Source: Aeromicrobium massiliense JC14 (GTDB taxonomy: Bacteria; Actinomycetota; Actinomycetes; Propionibacteriales; Nocardioidaceae). From it: a stretch of 64,000 nucleotides of DNA. Location of the stretch: assembly GCF_000312105.1 (NCBI RefSeq), contig NZ_HE978636.1, forward strand, positions 523,642-587,641, read 5' to 3'. Shown here piece by piece: positions 43,713-51,617 of this stretch; positions within the stretch are counted from its first letter, which is position 1; every line of letters begins with the position of its first letter. Position numbers and translations under genes: made by a program. The notes beneath the pieces were generated by a model. That model was not told the DNA's origin and did no database searches. It was given only the letters and a program-made list of their open reading frames with translations.

Positions 43713-44276
43713 ATGACCCGCTCGTCCCTCGTCCTGTCCCTCGGCCTGTCGGCCGCTGCCATGCTGGTGGCCGCCGGGTGCAGCGCCATGCCCGGCGCGG
43801 TCGACGCGGCGTCGCTGGACACCAGCCACGACTACGACGCGACGAAGCTGGCCCAGGCCTGGGACAAGCTGGGTGACGACATCGGCGCGGAGAACCCGAA
43901 GGTCGTCTCCATCTCGGTGACGGACACCACCGTGACGGCGTCGGCGACCGACCCGGACGCACCGACCGAGCTGAACGACTGGACGGTCTCGGGCTCCAAG
44001 GTGCTCCCGTCCGTCCCGGTCGACTACGACAACAACGTCGAGGGCCTCAAGCAGTCGGTCTTCGACATGGATGACATCGATCCGAAGGTCGTCGCCGCCT
44101 TCGCCGACGAGGCGGTCAAGCGCGCCAAGATCGAGAAGGGTGAGGTGCAGAGCGTGCTCGTCCGCCGCGACCTGCCGACCTCGACCAAGATCCAGATGAC
44201 GGCCAGCGTTCAGGGCGAGCGCGATGGCAAGACCGTGGTGGGCGACGACAAGGGATCCGTGCTGTCCGTCGACTGA
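43713..44276 (+). CDS. Lipoprotein of unknown function
   Basis: 187 residues. The N-terminus MTRSSLVLSLGLSAAAMLVA then AGC gives a lipobox with lipid-modified C23, so it is anchored on the outer face of the membrane. The mature part has no recognised domain. It contains two similar strand-rich halves (KVVSISVTDTTVTASATDPDAPTELNDWTVSG and STKIQMTASVQGERDGKTVVGDDKG), suggestive of a small alpha/beta PepSY-like fold. CCAGGAG is near the start. Convergent with the amino acid ABC genes. Confidence 0.8.
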   Translation: MTRSSLVLSLGLSAAAMLVAAGCSAMPGAVDAASLDTSHDYDATKLAQAWDKLGDDIGAENPKVVSISVTDTTVTASATDPDAPTELNDWTVSGSKVLPSVPVDYDNNVEGLKQSVFDMDDIDPKVVAAFADEAVKRAKIEKGEVQSVLVRRDLPTSTKIQMTASVQGERDGKTVVGDDKGSVLSVD

Positions 44277-44288
44277 CCCGCCCTTGCG

Positions 44289-45014
44289 TCAGGCGAGGTG
44301 GCGGGCCAGGAAGGCCCGCGTGCGCTCGTCCACCGGCGCGGTGAAGATCTGCTCCGGCGGGCCCTGCTCGACGATGCGTCCGTCGGCCAGGAAGACGACC
44401 CGGTCGGCGACCTCGCGGCAAAAGTCCATCTCGTGCGTGGCCATGACGATCGTCTGGCCGGACGCCGCCAGGTCGCGGACGACCTGCAGCACCTCGGCGA
44501 CGAGCATCGGGTCGAGCGCGCTGGTGACCTCGTCGAGCAGCAGGAGCTCGGGGTCCATGGCGACGGCGCGCACGAGCGCGACCCGCTGCTGCTGCCCGCC
44601 GGACAGCGCGTCCGGGTGGGCCGGCGCCCGGTCGGCCAGCCCGACCCGCTCGAGCAGCTCGCGGGCCCGCGCCTCGCTCTCGCGCCGGCCGCGGCCCAGC
44701 ACCTTGCGCTGGCCGAGCGTCACGTTGCTCAGCACCGACAGGTGCGGGAACAGGTTGTAGGCCTGGAAGACGACGCCGATGCGCCGCCGGGTCGCGTCGA
44801 CGTCCAGCGCCGGGTCGGTGAGCTCGACGTCGCCGAGCCAGATGTCGCCGTCGTCGGCCACCTCGAGCAGGTCCAGGCAGCGCAGCAGGGTCGACTTGCC
44901 CGAGCCGGAGGCACCGATGAGGCAGACCACCTCGCCGGCGGCGACCTCGAGGTCGACGTCGTCCAGCACGACCTTGTCGCCGAACGTCTTGCGCAGCCCC
45001 GTCACGCGCAGCAT
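44289..45014 (-). CDS. Polar amino acid ABC transporter ATP-binding protein
   Basis: 241 residues, GlnQ/HisP type. Walker A GASGSGKSTLLRCLDLL, Q-loop VFQAYNLFPHLSVLSNV, signature LSGGQQQRVALVRAVAM, Walker B LLLLDEVTSALDP and H-loop ATHEMDF are all intact. The FNLFPH-like and EVTSALDP sequences mark the polar amino acid class. The ATG shares its A with the permease stop (TGATG). It is the last gene of a binding protein-permease-ATPase operon. Confidence 0.95.
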   Translation of the reverse strand: MLRVTGLRKTFGDKVVLDDVDLEVAAGEVVCLIGASGSGKSTLLRCLDLLEVADDGDIWLGDVELTDPALDVDATRRRIGVVFQAYNLFPHLSVLSNVTLGQRKVLGRGRRESEARARELLERVGLADRAPAHPDALSGGQQQRVALVRAVAMDPELLLLDEVTSALDPMLVAEVLQVVRDLAASGQTIVMATHEMDFCREVADRVVFLADGRIVEQGPPEQIFTAPVDERTRAFLARHLA

Positions 45015-45862
45015 CAGGCACCCGCCTCCCGGCGCATCTGGCGGATCATGAACCAGTCGGTGATCCGCGTGACGAACACCGTCGTGACCACGAAGAACAG
45101 CGCGGCCACGCACAGCGACGTGAAGTTGAAGGTCTCGGCCTGGTAGACGCTCGCCGCGCGCAGGCCCTCGACGAGGCCGATCGTCGACAGCAGCGCGGTG
45201 TCCTTCTGCAGCGAGACGAAGTCGTTGACCAGCGGTGGCGTCACGCGGCGCAGCGCCTGGGGCAGGACGACGTGGCGCAGCGTCGCGCCGTACGACATGC
45301 CAAGCGCGCGGCCGCTGGCCCACTGCGTCGGGTGGACGGAGAGGATGCCCGCCCGCACCACCTCGGCCACGTAGGCGCCGTAGCTCAGCGCGAGGGCGAT
45401 GGCCCCGAGCCAGAACAGGCTCGTGGGCATGCCGGCCAGCCCGAGCGCCGGGAAGCCGAAGCCGACCAGCAGCACGACCAGGATGGTCGGCACGCTGCGG
45501 AACAGGTCGGTGTAGACCGTTGCCAGGATCTTGAACGGCGCCATGAACGGCGCCGGCACCACGCGCACGACCGCGACCAGCACGGCCACGACGAGCACCA
45601 GCACCTCGACCAGCAGGAACATCCGGATGTTCAGCCAGAACGCGTCGCGGACGAGCGGGAAGCTCTCGCGCGCGTGGCCGGCGTCGAAGTACGTCCGCTG
45701 CACCCGCTCCCAGCCGGGCGAGGTGACGACGGCGGCGGCCAGTCCCCCGAGGACCACCACCGTCGAGAGCACGCCCGCGAGCGCCCGGCGCCGGGTGCGA
45801 CGCCGGCGGAAGGCGTCGCGCTCGGCCTGCCGGGCGCTCGGGACGTGCGGGACGGCCGTCAC
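45014..45862 (-). CDS. Polar amino acid ABC transporter permease
   Basis: 282 residues with about five membrane helices. The EAA loop GRALGMSYGATLRHVVLPQALRRVTPPLVNDFVSLQKDTAL is the HisM/GlnP type, and TDLFRSVPTILVVLLVGFG is the family's TM1-2 signature. A long basic cytoplasmic N-terminus (about 28 residues) precedes the first helix. The GTG at 45862 overlaps the binding-protein stop by four bases. A single permease gene implies a homodimeric channel. Confidence 0.94.
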   Translation of the reverse strand: MTAVPHVPSARQAERDAFRRRRTRRRALAGVLSTVVVLGGLAAAVVTSPGWERVQRTYFDAGHARESFPLVRDAFWLNIRMFLLVEVLVLVVAVLVAVVRVVPAPFMAPFKILATVYTDLFRSVPTILVVLLVGFGFPALGLAGMPTSLFWLGAIALALSYGAYVAEVVRAGILSVHPTQWASGRALGMSYGATLRHVVLPQALRRVTPPLVNDFVSLQKDTALLSTIGLVEGLRAASVYQAETFNFTSLCVAALFFVVTTVFVTRITDWFMIRQMRREAGA

Positions 45863-46737
45863 TTCAGGACGGGCGCGTTCGCCGACTCGGCGAGCCAGGT
45901 CTGCTCGAGGTCGGCCAGCGTGCCGTCCTCGCGCAGGCCCTCGACGGCGTCGTCGACGCACGAGGTGAGCTTGCTGCCCTTCTCCAGCAGCAGGCCGAAC
46001 GCCTCGGTGGCGTCGCCCTCGACCTGGAACTGGCCGGCGATGACCGAGCCGTCGATCTCGGCGGCGGTCAGGTAGAACGCGCTGGGCAGGTCGGCCACGA
46101 TGCCGTCGACCTGGCCGTTGCGAAGGGCCTCGGCGGCCTTGGTCGTGTCGTCGTAGACCCGCGGCTGCTTGGCGCCCTCGATCTGGCCGATCGCCTTGAG
46201 CGAGGTGGTGCCGATCTGCGCGCCGAGCTGGGCGTCGGCGAGGTCGGCCAGGCTCTTCGCGTCGGCGAACGGCGAGTCCTCGAGCACGATGACCGCCTGC
46301 GCGGCCTCGTAGTACGGCGCGCTGAAGTCGACCGCCTGCTTGCGCTCGTCGGTGATCGAGATCTGGTTGATGTCGACGTCGAACTGCTTCTCGCCGGGCT
46401 GGTAGGCGGTGTTGAACGGCACCTTCGTCCAGACGACCGCGTCCTTGTCGAAGCCGAGCCGGTCGGCGACGGCGTAGGCGACCGCGCTCTCGAAGCCCTT
46501 GCCGTTGGCCGGGTCGTTGTCGGAGAACCACGGCTCGTAGGCCGGGTCGTCGGTGGCGATCGTGAGGCTGCCCTTCTTCACCGTGGGCAGGGAGTCGACC
46601 GAGCACGCGGCCGAGGAGTCGGCGGACGACGCGGAGTCGGACTCCTCGTCGGCCGGGGCGCAGGCCGCGGCGAGCAGCAGGGCGGAGGCGGCGACGAGGC
46701 CGCCGAGCGAGCGGGGGAGGGACGTCATGGCCGTCAT
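45859..46737 (-). CDS. Amino acid ABC transporter substrate-binding lipoprotein
   Basis: 292 residues, SBP family 3. Signal ending LLLAAAC gives a lipidated cysteine near residue 26, then a serine/acidic linker. The core has GSLTIATDDPAYEPWF, GFESAVAYAVADRLGF, FDVDINQISITDERKQAVDFSAPYYEAAQAVIV and LRNGQVDGIVADLPSAFYL. It should bind a polar amino acid outside the cell. ATG 46737 or ATG 46728 are both possible starts. First gene of the three-gene operon. Confidence 0.94.
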   Translation of the reverse strand: MTAMTSLPRSLGGLVAASALLLAAACAPADEESDSASSADSSAACSVDSLPTVKKGSLTIATDDPAYEPWFSDNDPANGKGFESAVAYAVADRLGFDKDAVVWTKVPFNTAYQPGEKQFDVDINQISITDERKQAVDFSAPYYEAAQAVIVLEDSPFADAKSLADLADAQLGAQIGTTSLKAIGQIEGAKQPRVYDDTTKAAEALRNGQVDGIVADLPSAFYLTAAEIDGSVIAGQFQVEGDATEAFGLLLEKGSKLTSCVDDAVEGLREDGTLADLEQTWLAESANAPVLK

Positions 46738-46889
46738 CGTAGGGGCGCGCGCCGCGGCCCGGGCGGCGTCCCAGGGTTCGGCGCCGGGGTGCGACCGACG
46801 TCACGTCTCGGTACCGGCATCCCAGATGCACGGGAGGCGGACGCGCCTACGTCGGTCTTTCATGGGGCACGTCATCCACGGAGGAACCC

Positions 46890-46943
46890 ATGACCGCTCG
46901 GCACGTCCCACACCCGCAGCACCGCGAGAGGGTGGTCGCATGA
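46890..46943 (+). CDS. 17-codon upstream ORF coupled to the thioesterase-like gene
   Basis: ATG 46890 is preceded by GGAGG at 46880-46884 with ideal spacing, and encodes MTARHVPHPQHRERVVA. Its TGA overlaps the next gene's ATG (ATGA at 46940-46943). Three histidines and three arginines in 17 codons are notable. It may act as a translational leader; no function is known. Confidence 0.45.
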   Translation: MTARHVPHPQHRERVVA

Positions 46944-47383
46944 CCCCCAGCAGGCTCCGTCTGGCCATGAACACGTGGCCGACCTACCGGTTCGCCGGGG
47001 TGCGGGTCGAGCAGATCGCGGAGGACTGGACGTCCGTGGACGTGCGGCTCCGGGTGAGGGGCCTGCAGCGCAACGCGGTAGGCACCGCGTTCGGGGGGAC
47101 GCTCTTCGCGATGAGCGACCCCTTCCTCATGATGATGGCGATGAACCAGCTCGGCCGCGCGTACGTCGTGTGGGACAAGCAGGCGGCGATCGAGTACGTG
47201 AAGCCGGGACTCGGCACCATCCGCGGCCACTTCGAGCTGCCGACCGACACGGTCGAGGAGATGCGCGTCGCCACGAAGGACGGCGACAAGCACCTGCGCT
47301 GGTTCGAGGACGTCCTGACGGACGACGCGGGGGACGTCGTCGCCCGGCTGCGACGCCAGCTGTACGTCCGCCGCGCGCGCTGA
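46940..47383 (+). CDS. DUF4442 hotdog-fold thioesterase-like protein
   Basis: 147 residues. GLQRNAVGTAFGGTLFAMSDPFLMMMAMNQLG is the hotdog central helix of the DUF4442/YiiD-type family, followed by strands (YVVWDKQAAIEYVKPGLGTIRGHFELP). It is expected to act on acyl-thioesters, though activity is not proven for most members. The start is ATG 46940, coupled by ATGA to the preceding mini-ORF; GAGAGGG gives a secondary ribosome site. Confidence 0.85.
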   Translation: MTPSRLRLAMNTWPTYRFAGVRVEQIAEDWTSVDVRLRVRGLQRNAVGTAFGGTLFAMSDPFLMMMAMNQLGRAYVVWDKQAAIEYVKPGLGTIRGHFELPTDTVEEMRVATKDGDKHLRWFEDVLTDDAGDVVARLRRQLYVRRAR

Positions 47384-47441
47384 CGCCAGGCGTCCGCCGG
47401 CGGCCCCGAGCTCGGCTCCGTGCCCCGGCGGCCGCGGGGCC

Positions 47442-47453
47442 TAGAGTGCCCGC
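47442..47453 (+). promoter_or_regulatory. Leaderless-type -10 for the ltrA gene
   Basis: TAGAGT (47442-47447), six bases, then GTG 47454. Confidence 0.45.
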
Positions 47454-48626
47454 GTGATCCCGGCTCCGTCCCGCCCCGCCCGCTCCCGCCTCGTGCCGAT
47501 GCGTCCGCGCGACCCGCGCGAGCCCGCCCGCACCGCCAGCGAGCTGGAGCTGTTCTTCGACCTGGTCTTCGTCGTAGCGGTGAGCGTCGCCTCGGTGCAG
47601 CTGCACCACGCGCTGGCCGAGGGGCACGTCGTCGACGGCGTCGTCAGCTACCTCATGGTGTTCTTCTCCATCTGGTGGGCGTGGATGAACTTCACCTGGT
47701 TCGCCACCGCCTTCGACACCGACGACTGGCTGTACCGCGTGCTGACGCTGGTGCAGATGGCCGGCGTGCTGGTGTTGGCCGCCGGGGTCGAGGACACCTT
47801 CGGCGCCGAGCGCGACTACACCGTCGTGACGCTGGGCTACGTCCTCATGCGGGTCGCTCTGGTCGCCCAGTGGCTGCGCGCGGCGCACGGCGACGCGTCC
47901 CTGCGCCGCACCACGCTCGTATATGCCGCCGGCATCAGCACCGTCCAGGTGCTGTGGCTGCTGCGGCTGGCGCTGCCGGAGTCGGTGGCGACCGCCTCGT
48001 TCCTCGTCCTCGTCGCGGCCGAGCTGGCGGTGCCGGTGGTGGCCGAGCGGGTCGGTCCCACGCCCTGGCACCCGCACCACGTGGCCGAGCGGTACGGGCT
48101 GTTCACGCTCATCGTCCTGGGCGAGAGCGTGCTGGCGTCGGCGAACGCGTTCATCGGCGCGCTGCACGACGACGCCGAGCTGGTGCCGCTGGTCACCACG
48201 GCGGTGCTGACGTTCGTCGTGACCGCCGCGCTGTGGTGGACGTACTTCTGGGCGCCGCACCACCGGACGATCGACGCCGGCGGGGCGCTGCGCTACGGCT
48301 ACGCCCACTACCTCGTCTTCGCCGCGGCCGGCGCGTTCTCGGCGGGCGTGGAGGTCGAGATCGACGCCCTGAGCGGGCACGGCGAGCTGTCGCAGGCGGC
48401 GGCCGCGTGGACGGTCTCGGTGCCGGTCGCCGTGTTCGTGCTGGGCATCTGGGCGATCGCGCTGCGTCCGGTCGGCGACCGCGTGGTCAACCTGGTGGTG
48501 CCGGTCGCGGCGCTCGTCGTGCTGGCCGACGCGCTCGTGCCCGTGCCGCTGCTCGTCACCGCGGTCGTCATGGTCGGCGTCGTGTTCGTCCTCGTGCGCC
48601 GCCCGGCTGAGGTCGCCGTCGCTTGA
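47454..48626 (+). CDS. Low-temperature-requirement A (LtrA) family membrane protein
   Basis: 390 residues with ten or more membrane helices. ELFFDLVFVVAVS near residue 31 and RYGLFTLIVLGESVLAS near 220 are the two hallmark LtrA segments, with WWAWMNFTWFATAFDTDD between. The family is named from a Listeria cold-sensitivity phenotype; its biochemical activity is unknown. The start is GTG 47454, leaderless. The arginine/proline-rich first 28 residues are cytoplasmic. Confidence 0.92.
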   Translation: MIPAPSRPARSRLVPMRPRDPREPARTASELELFFDLVFVVAVSVASVQLHHALAEGHVVDGVVSYLMVFFSIWWAWMNFTWFATAFDTDDWLYRVLTLVQMAGVLVLAAGVEDTFGAERDYTVVTLGYVLMRVALVAQWLRAAHGDASLRRTTLVYAAGISTVQVLWLLRLALPESVATASFLVLVAAELAVPVVAERVGPTPWHPHHVAERYGLFTLIVLGESVLASANAFIGALHDDAELVPLVTTAVLTFVVTAALWWTYFWAPHHRTIDAGGALRYGYAHYLVFAAAGAFSAGVEVEIDALSGHGELSQAAAAWTVSVPVAVFVLGIWAIALRPVGDRVVNLVVPVAALVVLADALVPVPLLVTAVVMVGVVFVLVRRPAEVAVA

Positions 48627-48675
48627 CGCCCGTGCTCGAGCACGGCGCCGATTCGCCGCGGGCGACCGCTATCGT

Positions 48676-48702
48676 GGAATACGGAGGGGCACCCCGGTTT
48701 CC
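48676..48702. promoter_or_regulatory. Operator-like dyad before the tetR gene (48736)
   Basis: GGAATACGGAGG and CCCGGTTTCC flank GGCAC, an imperfect dyad similar to the two operators in front of the MFS gene. It supports autoregulation by the TetR protein. Confidence 0.5.
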
Positions 48703-48735
48703 GCCGGACCCTGTGTCGTGAAGGGAGCACCGGCC

Positions 48736-49311
48736 GTGACGGCACCGAGCGGACGAGCACGCCGCAGCCGCGCCGACTTCGAGCGCAACCGCTCGGAGAT
48801 CGTGACGCAGGCGGAGCGTCACTTCGCCGAGTCGGGTGTGGGCGCCTCGCTCGAGGCGGTGGCCCGCGACGCCGGGGTCGGCTCGGCCACCCTGTACCGA
48901 CACTTCCCGACCCGGGACGCCCTGCTCGCCGAGGTGCTCCAGCGCCGGACCGACACGCTCGAGGCGTCCAAGGCGAGGATCGAGCAGCTCGACGACCCGG
49001 ACGCGGCGCTCGAGGCGTGGCTGGCGGCGCTCGAGGAGTACTTCGGCGCGTTCGACGGGCTGTCCGGCCCGTTGCGCAGCGCGCTCGCGCAGGAGCACAA
49101 CCCGCTCACCCTGACCTGCATCGGGTTCATCCACGGGACCGACCACTTCCTGCGGGCCGCGCAGCAGCACGGCTCCGCACGGCAGGACGTCCGGGGACGG
49201 GACCTCTTCCTGGCGGTGCTCGCGACGAGCTGGGTGCGCGGAGCGTCCCTGGCGGACGACGAGGCCGCAGGCCGGCTGCGCGGCCTGATGCGCGACGGCT
49301 ACCGCCGCTGA
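48736..49311 (+). CDS. TetR/AcrR-family transcriptional regulator of the flavin-monooxygenase module
   Basis: 191 residues. The helix-turn-helix is clear (RSEIVTQAERHFAESGVGASLEAVARDAGVGSATLYRHFPTRDALLAEVLQRR), followed by a helical domain ending SWVRGASLADDEAAGRLRGLM, the SCO4008/KstR2-like C-terminal type. GTG 48736 is chosen because AAGGGAG sits eight bases upstream; GTG 48718 is the alternative. It lies 170 bases before, and in line with, an exporter and flavin monooxygenase genes, and matching operators flank both. Confidence 0.9.
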   Translation: MTAPSGRARRSRADFERNRSEIVTQAERHFAESGVGASLEAVARDAGVGSATLYRHFPTRDALLAEVLQRRTDTLEASKARIEQLDDPDAALEAWLAALEEYFGAFDGLSGPLRSALAQEHNPLTLTCIGFIHGTDHFLRAAQQHGSARQDVRGRDLFLAVLATSWVRGASLADDEAAGRLRGLMRDGYRR

Positions 49312-49400
49312 CCTGGTCGGGTCGCCATCGCGGCCCGCCGCGTCCGGTGCTCCCGTGAGCCGGCCCCGGCTGTCTCGCTGATCACATCGGCGTCGCGTCG

Positions 49401-49428
49401 TTGCGAAACGGAGGCACCCCCTGTTTAA
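49401..49428 (+). promoter_or_regulatory. Promoter of the MFS-flavin operon with operator 1
   Basis: TTGCGA (49401-49406), 16 bases, TTTAAT (49423-49428). Operator 1 (49405-49427; arms GAAACGGAGG and CCCCTGTTTA around CACC) lies across the spacer. Confidence 0.6.
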
Positions 49429-49430
49429 TC

Positions 49431-49453
49431 GAAACGGGGGCATCCCCCGTTTC
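49431..49453. promoter_or_regulatory. Operator 2, perfect palindrome
   Basis: GAAACGGGGG and CCCCCGTTTC are perfect 10-base arms around CAT, starting 26 bases after operator 1, so the two sites lie on nearly the same side of the helix. Just downstream of the promoter: a repressor position. Confidence 0.7.
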
Positions 49454-49480
49454 ATCCCCACCTCGAGAGCGAGCACCGCC

Positions 49481-51016
49481 GTGTCATCGGACCTGTCACC
49501 TTCCGCCGCACCTGACCGGCCCGGACGCCCCGGCCCGGACGGCCCCCGCACCGAGGCGCGCGCGCACGGCGACCGGCTGGCCCCGGGCGACGGGCTGATG
49601 ATCGGCCTGCTCATGGGGTCGACGTTCGTGGTGCTGCTCAACGAGATGCTGCTCGGCGTGGCACTGCCCACCCTGATCCAGGACCTGGGGATCAGCGCCT
49701 CGACCGGCCAGTGGCTGACCACGGGCTACCTGCTCACCCTGGCCGTCCTCATCCCCGCGACCGGGTTCGTGATGCGCAAGCTCCACCTGCGCACGATCTT
49801 CCTGGCCTCGATGACCCTGTTCACGGTGGGCACGGCGATGGCTGCCCTGGCTCCCGGGTTCGGGCTGCTCCTCGCCGGCCGCCTGGTGCAGGCGGCGGGC
49901 ACCGCGGTGTTCCTGCCGCTGCTGATGACGACGGTCATGCGGCTGGTGCCCGAGGGTCGCCGCGGCCGGTTCATGGCGTTCGTCGTGGTGGTCACGGCGG
50001 CCGCGCCGGCTCTCGGACCGGCAGTGTCCGGGCTGGTCCTGTCGCAGCTGGGCTGGCGATGGCTGTTCATCCTCATGCTGCCGATCGCGCTGCTCTCGCT
50101 GGCGCTCGGCGCCGCCAAGCTGCGCAACATCACGCGTCCCGAGCCGGTGCGGCTCGACGCCCTGTCCCTGCTCCTGTCCGCCGTCGGCTTCGGCGCACTG
50201 GTCTACGGCCTGGCCAGCATCGGCGAGTCGGCCTCGGGCCACACCCCCGTGCCGCCGTACGTCCCCCTGGCGATCGGCCTGCTGGGTGTCGCTGCGTTCG
50301 TGCTGCGCCAGGTCGCGCTGCAGGAGCGGGAGACGCTCCTGCTGGACGTGCGGATCTTCGCCGTCCGCTCCTTCTCGGTCCCCCTCCTGGTCATGCTGAT
50401 GCTGACGATGACCGCCTTCGGCACCGGGATCGTGCTTCCGCTCGTGCTCACCGGCGTCCACGGGCTGAGCTCGCTGCAGGTCGGCCTCTTCCTGGTGCCC
50501 GGCGGGGTGGCGATCTCGGTGGTCTCGGCGATCGGCGGACGCTTCTACGACCGCGTCGGTCCGCGACCGCTGGTCGTCCCCGGTGCGGTGATCGTGGCCG
50601 CGACCCTGTGGTTCCTGGCGCAGGTCAGCGCCACCACCTCGGTCTGGACGCTCCTGGCCGTCTACATCGTGATGATCGTCGGCCAGGCGCTCATGTGGAG
50701 CCCGCTGACGACGGCGGCGCTCTCCGCCCTGCCGAGCACCCTGTACCCGCACGGCAGTGCCGCGTTCAGCGCCGTCCAGCAGCTCGGCGGCGCCGCGGGC
50801 ACCGCGATCCTCGTCTCCGCGTACACGTTCGGGGCCGGCGCCGGCGGCTCCGGGACGCTCGACGTGGCCCAGTCCGTCGACGCCGCCCGGGCGGCGTTCA
50901 CGGCCGCGGCGGTCATCGCGTGCGTCTCGGCCGTGGCGAGCCTGCTCGTCCGCCGCGCACCCCTCGCGGACGAGTCCGAGACCGAGCACGAGGTCGCCGA
51001 GCACGCGTCCGCCTGA
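49481..51016 (+). CDS. MFS drug/metabolite exporter (DHA2, 14-helix type)
   Basis: 511 residues with 14 predicted membrane helices after a 37-residue polar, proline-rich N-terminus. GVALPTLIQDLGISASTGQWLTTGYLLTLAVLIPATGFVMRKL and GRLVQAAGTAVFLPLLMTTVMRLVPEGRRGRFMAF (motifs A and C region) mark the DHA2 class, including EmrB/QacA-like proton antiporters. It should export a hydrophobic compound or toxic product. The start is GTG 49481. It is first in a likely operon with the flavin reductase and monooxygenase. Confidence 0.92.
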   Translation: MSSDLSPSAAPDRPGRPGPDGPRTEARAHGDRLAPGDGLMIGLLMGSTFVVLLNEMLLGVALPTLIQDLGISASTGQWLTTGYLLTLAVLIPATGFVMRKLHLRTIFLASMTLFTVGTAMAALAPGFGLLLAGRLVQAAGTAVFLPLLMTTVMRLVPEGRRGRFMAFVVVVTAAAPALGPAVSGLVLSQLGWRWLFILMLPIALLSLALGAAKLRNITRPEPVRLDALSLLLSAVGFGALVYGLASIGESASGHTPVPPYVPLAIGLLGVAAFVLRQVALQERETLLLDVRIFAVRSFSVPLLVMLMLTMTAFGTGIVLPLVLTGVHGLSSLQVGLFLVPGGVAISVVSAIGGRFYDRVGPRPLVVPGAVIVAATLWFLAQVSATTSVWTLLAVYIVMIVGQALMWSPLTTAALSALPSTLYPHGSAAFSAVQQLGGAAGTAILVSAYTFGAGAGGSGTLDVAQSVDAARAAFTAAAVIACVSAVASLLVRRAPLADESETEHEVAEHASA

Positions 51017-51060
51017 CCGCGTCGCACCCCGACCGAAGCCACACCAGATCGGAGATCGCC

Positions 51061-51570
51061 ATGCCGGACCCCGTCACCCTCGGCGGCGGCGCCGCGAGCA
51101 CCGTCACCCCACGACGGATGCGGGACGCCCTGGCCGGGTACCCCACCGGGCTCGTGCTCGTCGCCGGCACGGACGACGGCGCGACCGTCGGCATGCTGGC
51201 CAGCTCGTTCACCTCGGTCTCGCTCGAGCCGCCGCTGGTCTCGCTCGCCTTCGCACGCACCTCGACCACCTGGCCGAGGCTGCAGCGCGCCGACCGATGG
51301 GGCCTCAGCGTGCTGAGCCAGCAGCAGGCGGACCTCCTCCCGCTGCTGGCCCGCCCGGCCGACGTCCGCTTCGACGACGTCGGGACGTCCGAGCGGCACG
51401 GCGGACTCGTCCTGCCCGACGCCGCACTCACCCTCACGGTCACCCGGCACGCCGAGGTCGAGGCCGGCGACCACGTCCTGGCCCTGCTCCGGGTCCTCGA
51501 CGTGCACCGGGACGACGCCAGGCCCCCCGTGGTCGTCCACGACCGGCGCGCCCGCCACCTCGCCGCCTGA
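51061..51570 (+). CDS. Flavin reductase (NADH:FMN oxidoreductase domain)
   Basis: 169 residues, flavin-reductase-like FMN-binding split barrel. RRMRDALAGYPTGLVLVAGTDDG, GMLASSFTSVSLEPPLVSLAFARTSTTWPRL, WGLSVLSQQQ and the late H-x-L-A-L-L-R-V strand are diagnostic. It supplies reduced FMN to the monooxygenase encoded 47 bases downstream. A single ATG is well placed after GGAG. Confidence 0.9.
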   Translation: MPDPVTLGGGAASTVTPRRMRDALAGYPTGLVLVAGTDDGATVGMLASSFTSVSLEPPLVSLAFARTSTTWPRLQRADRWGLSVLSQQQADLLPLLARPADVRFDDVGTSERHGGLVLPDAALTLTVTRHAEVEAGDHVLALLRVLDVHRDDARPPVVVHDRRARHLAA

Positions 51571-51617
51571 CCCCGCCTGCCCACAGCTCCGCACCTCTGC
51601 GACGAAGGACCCGCACC

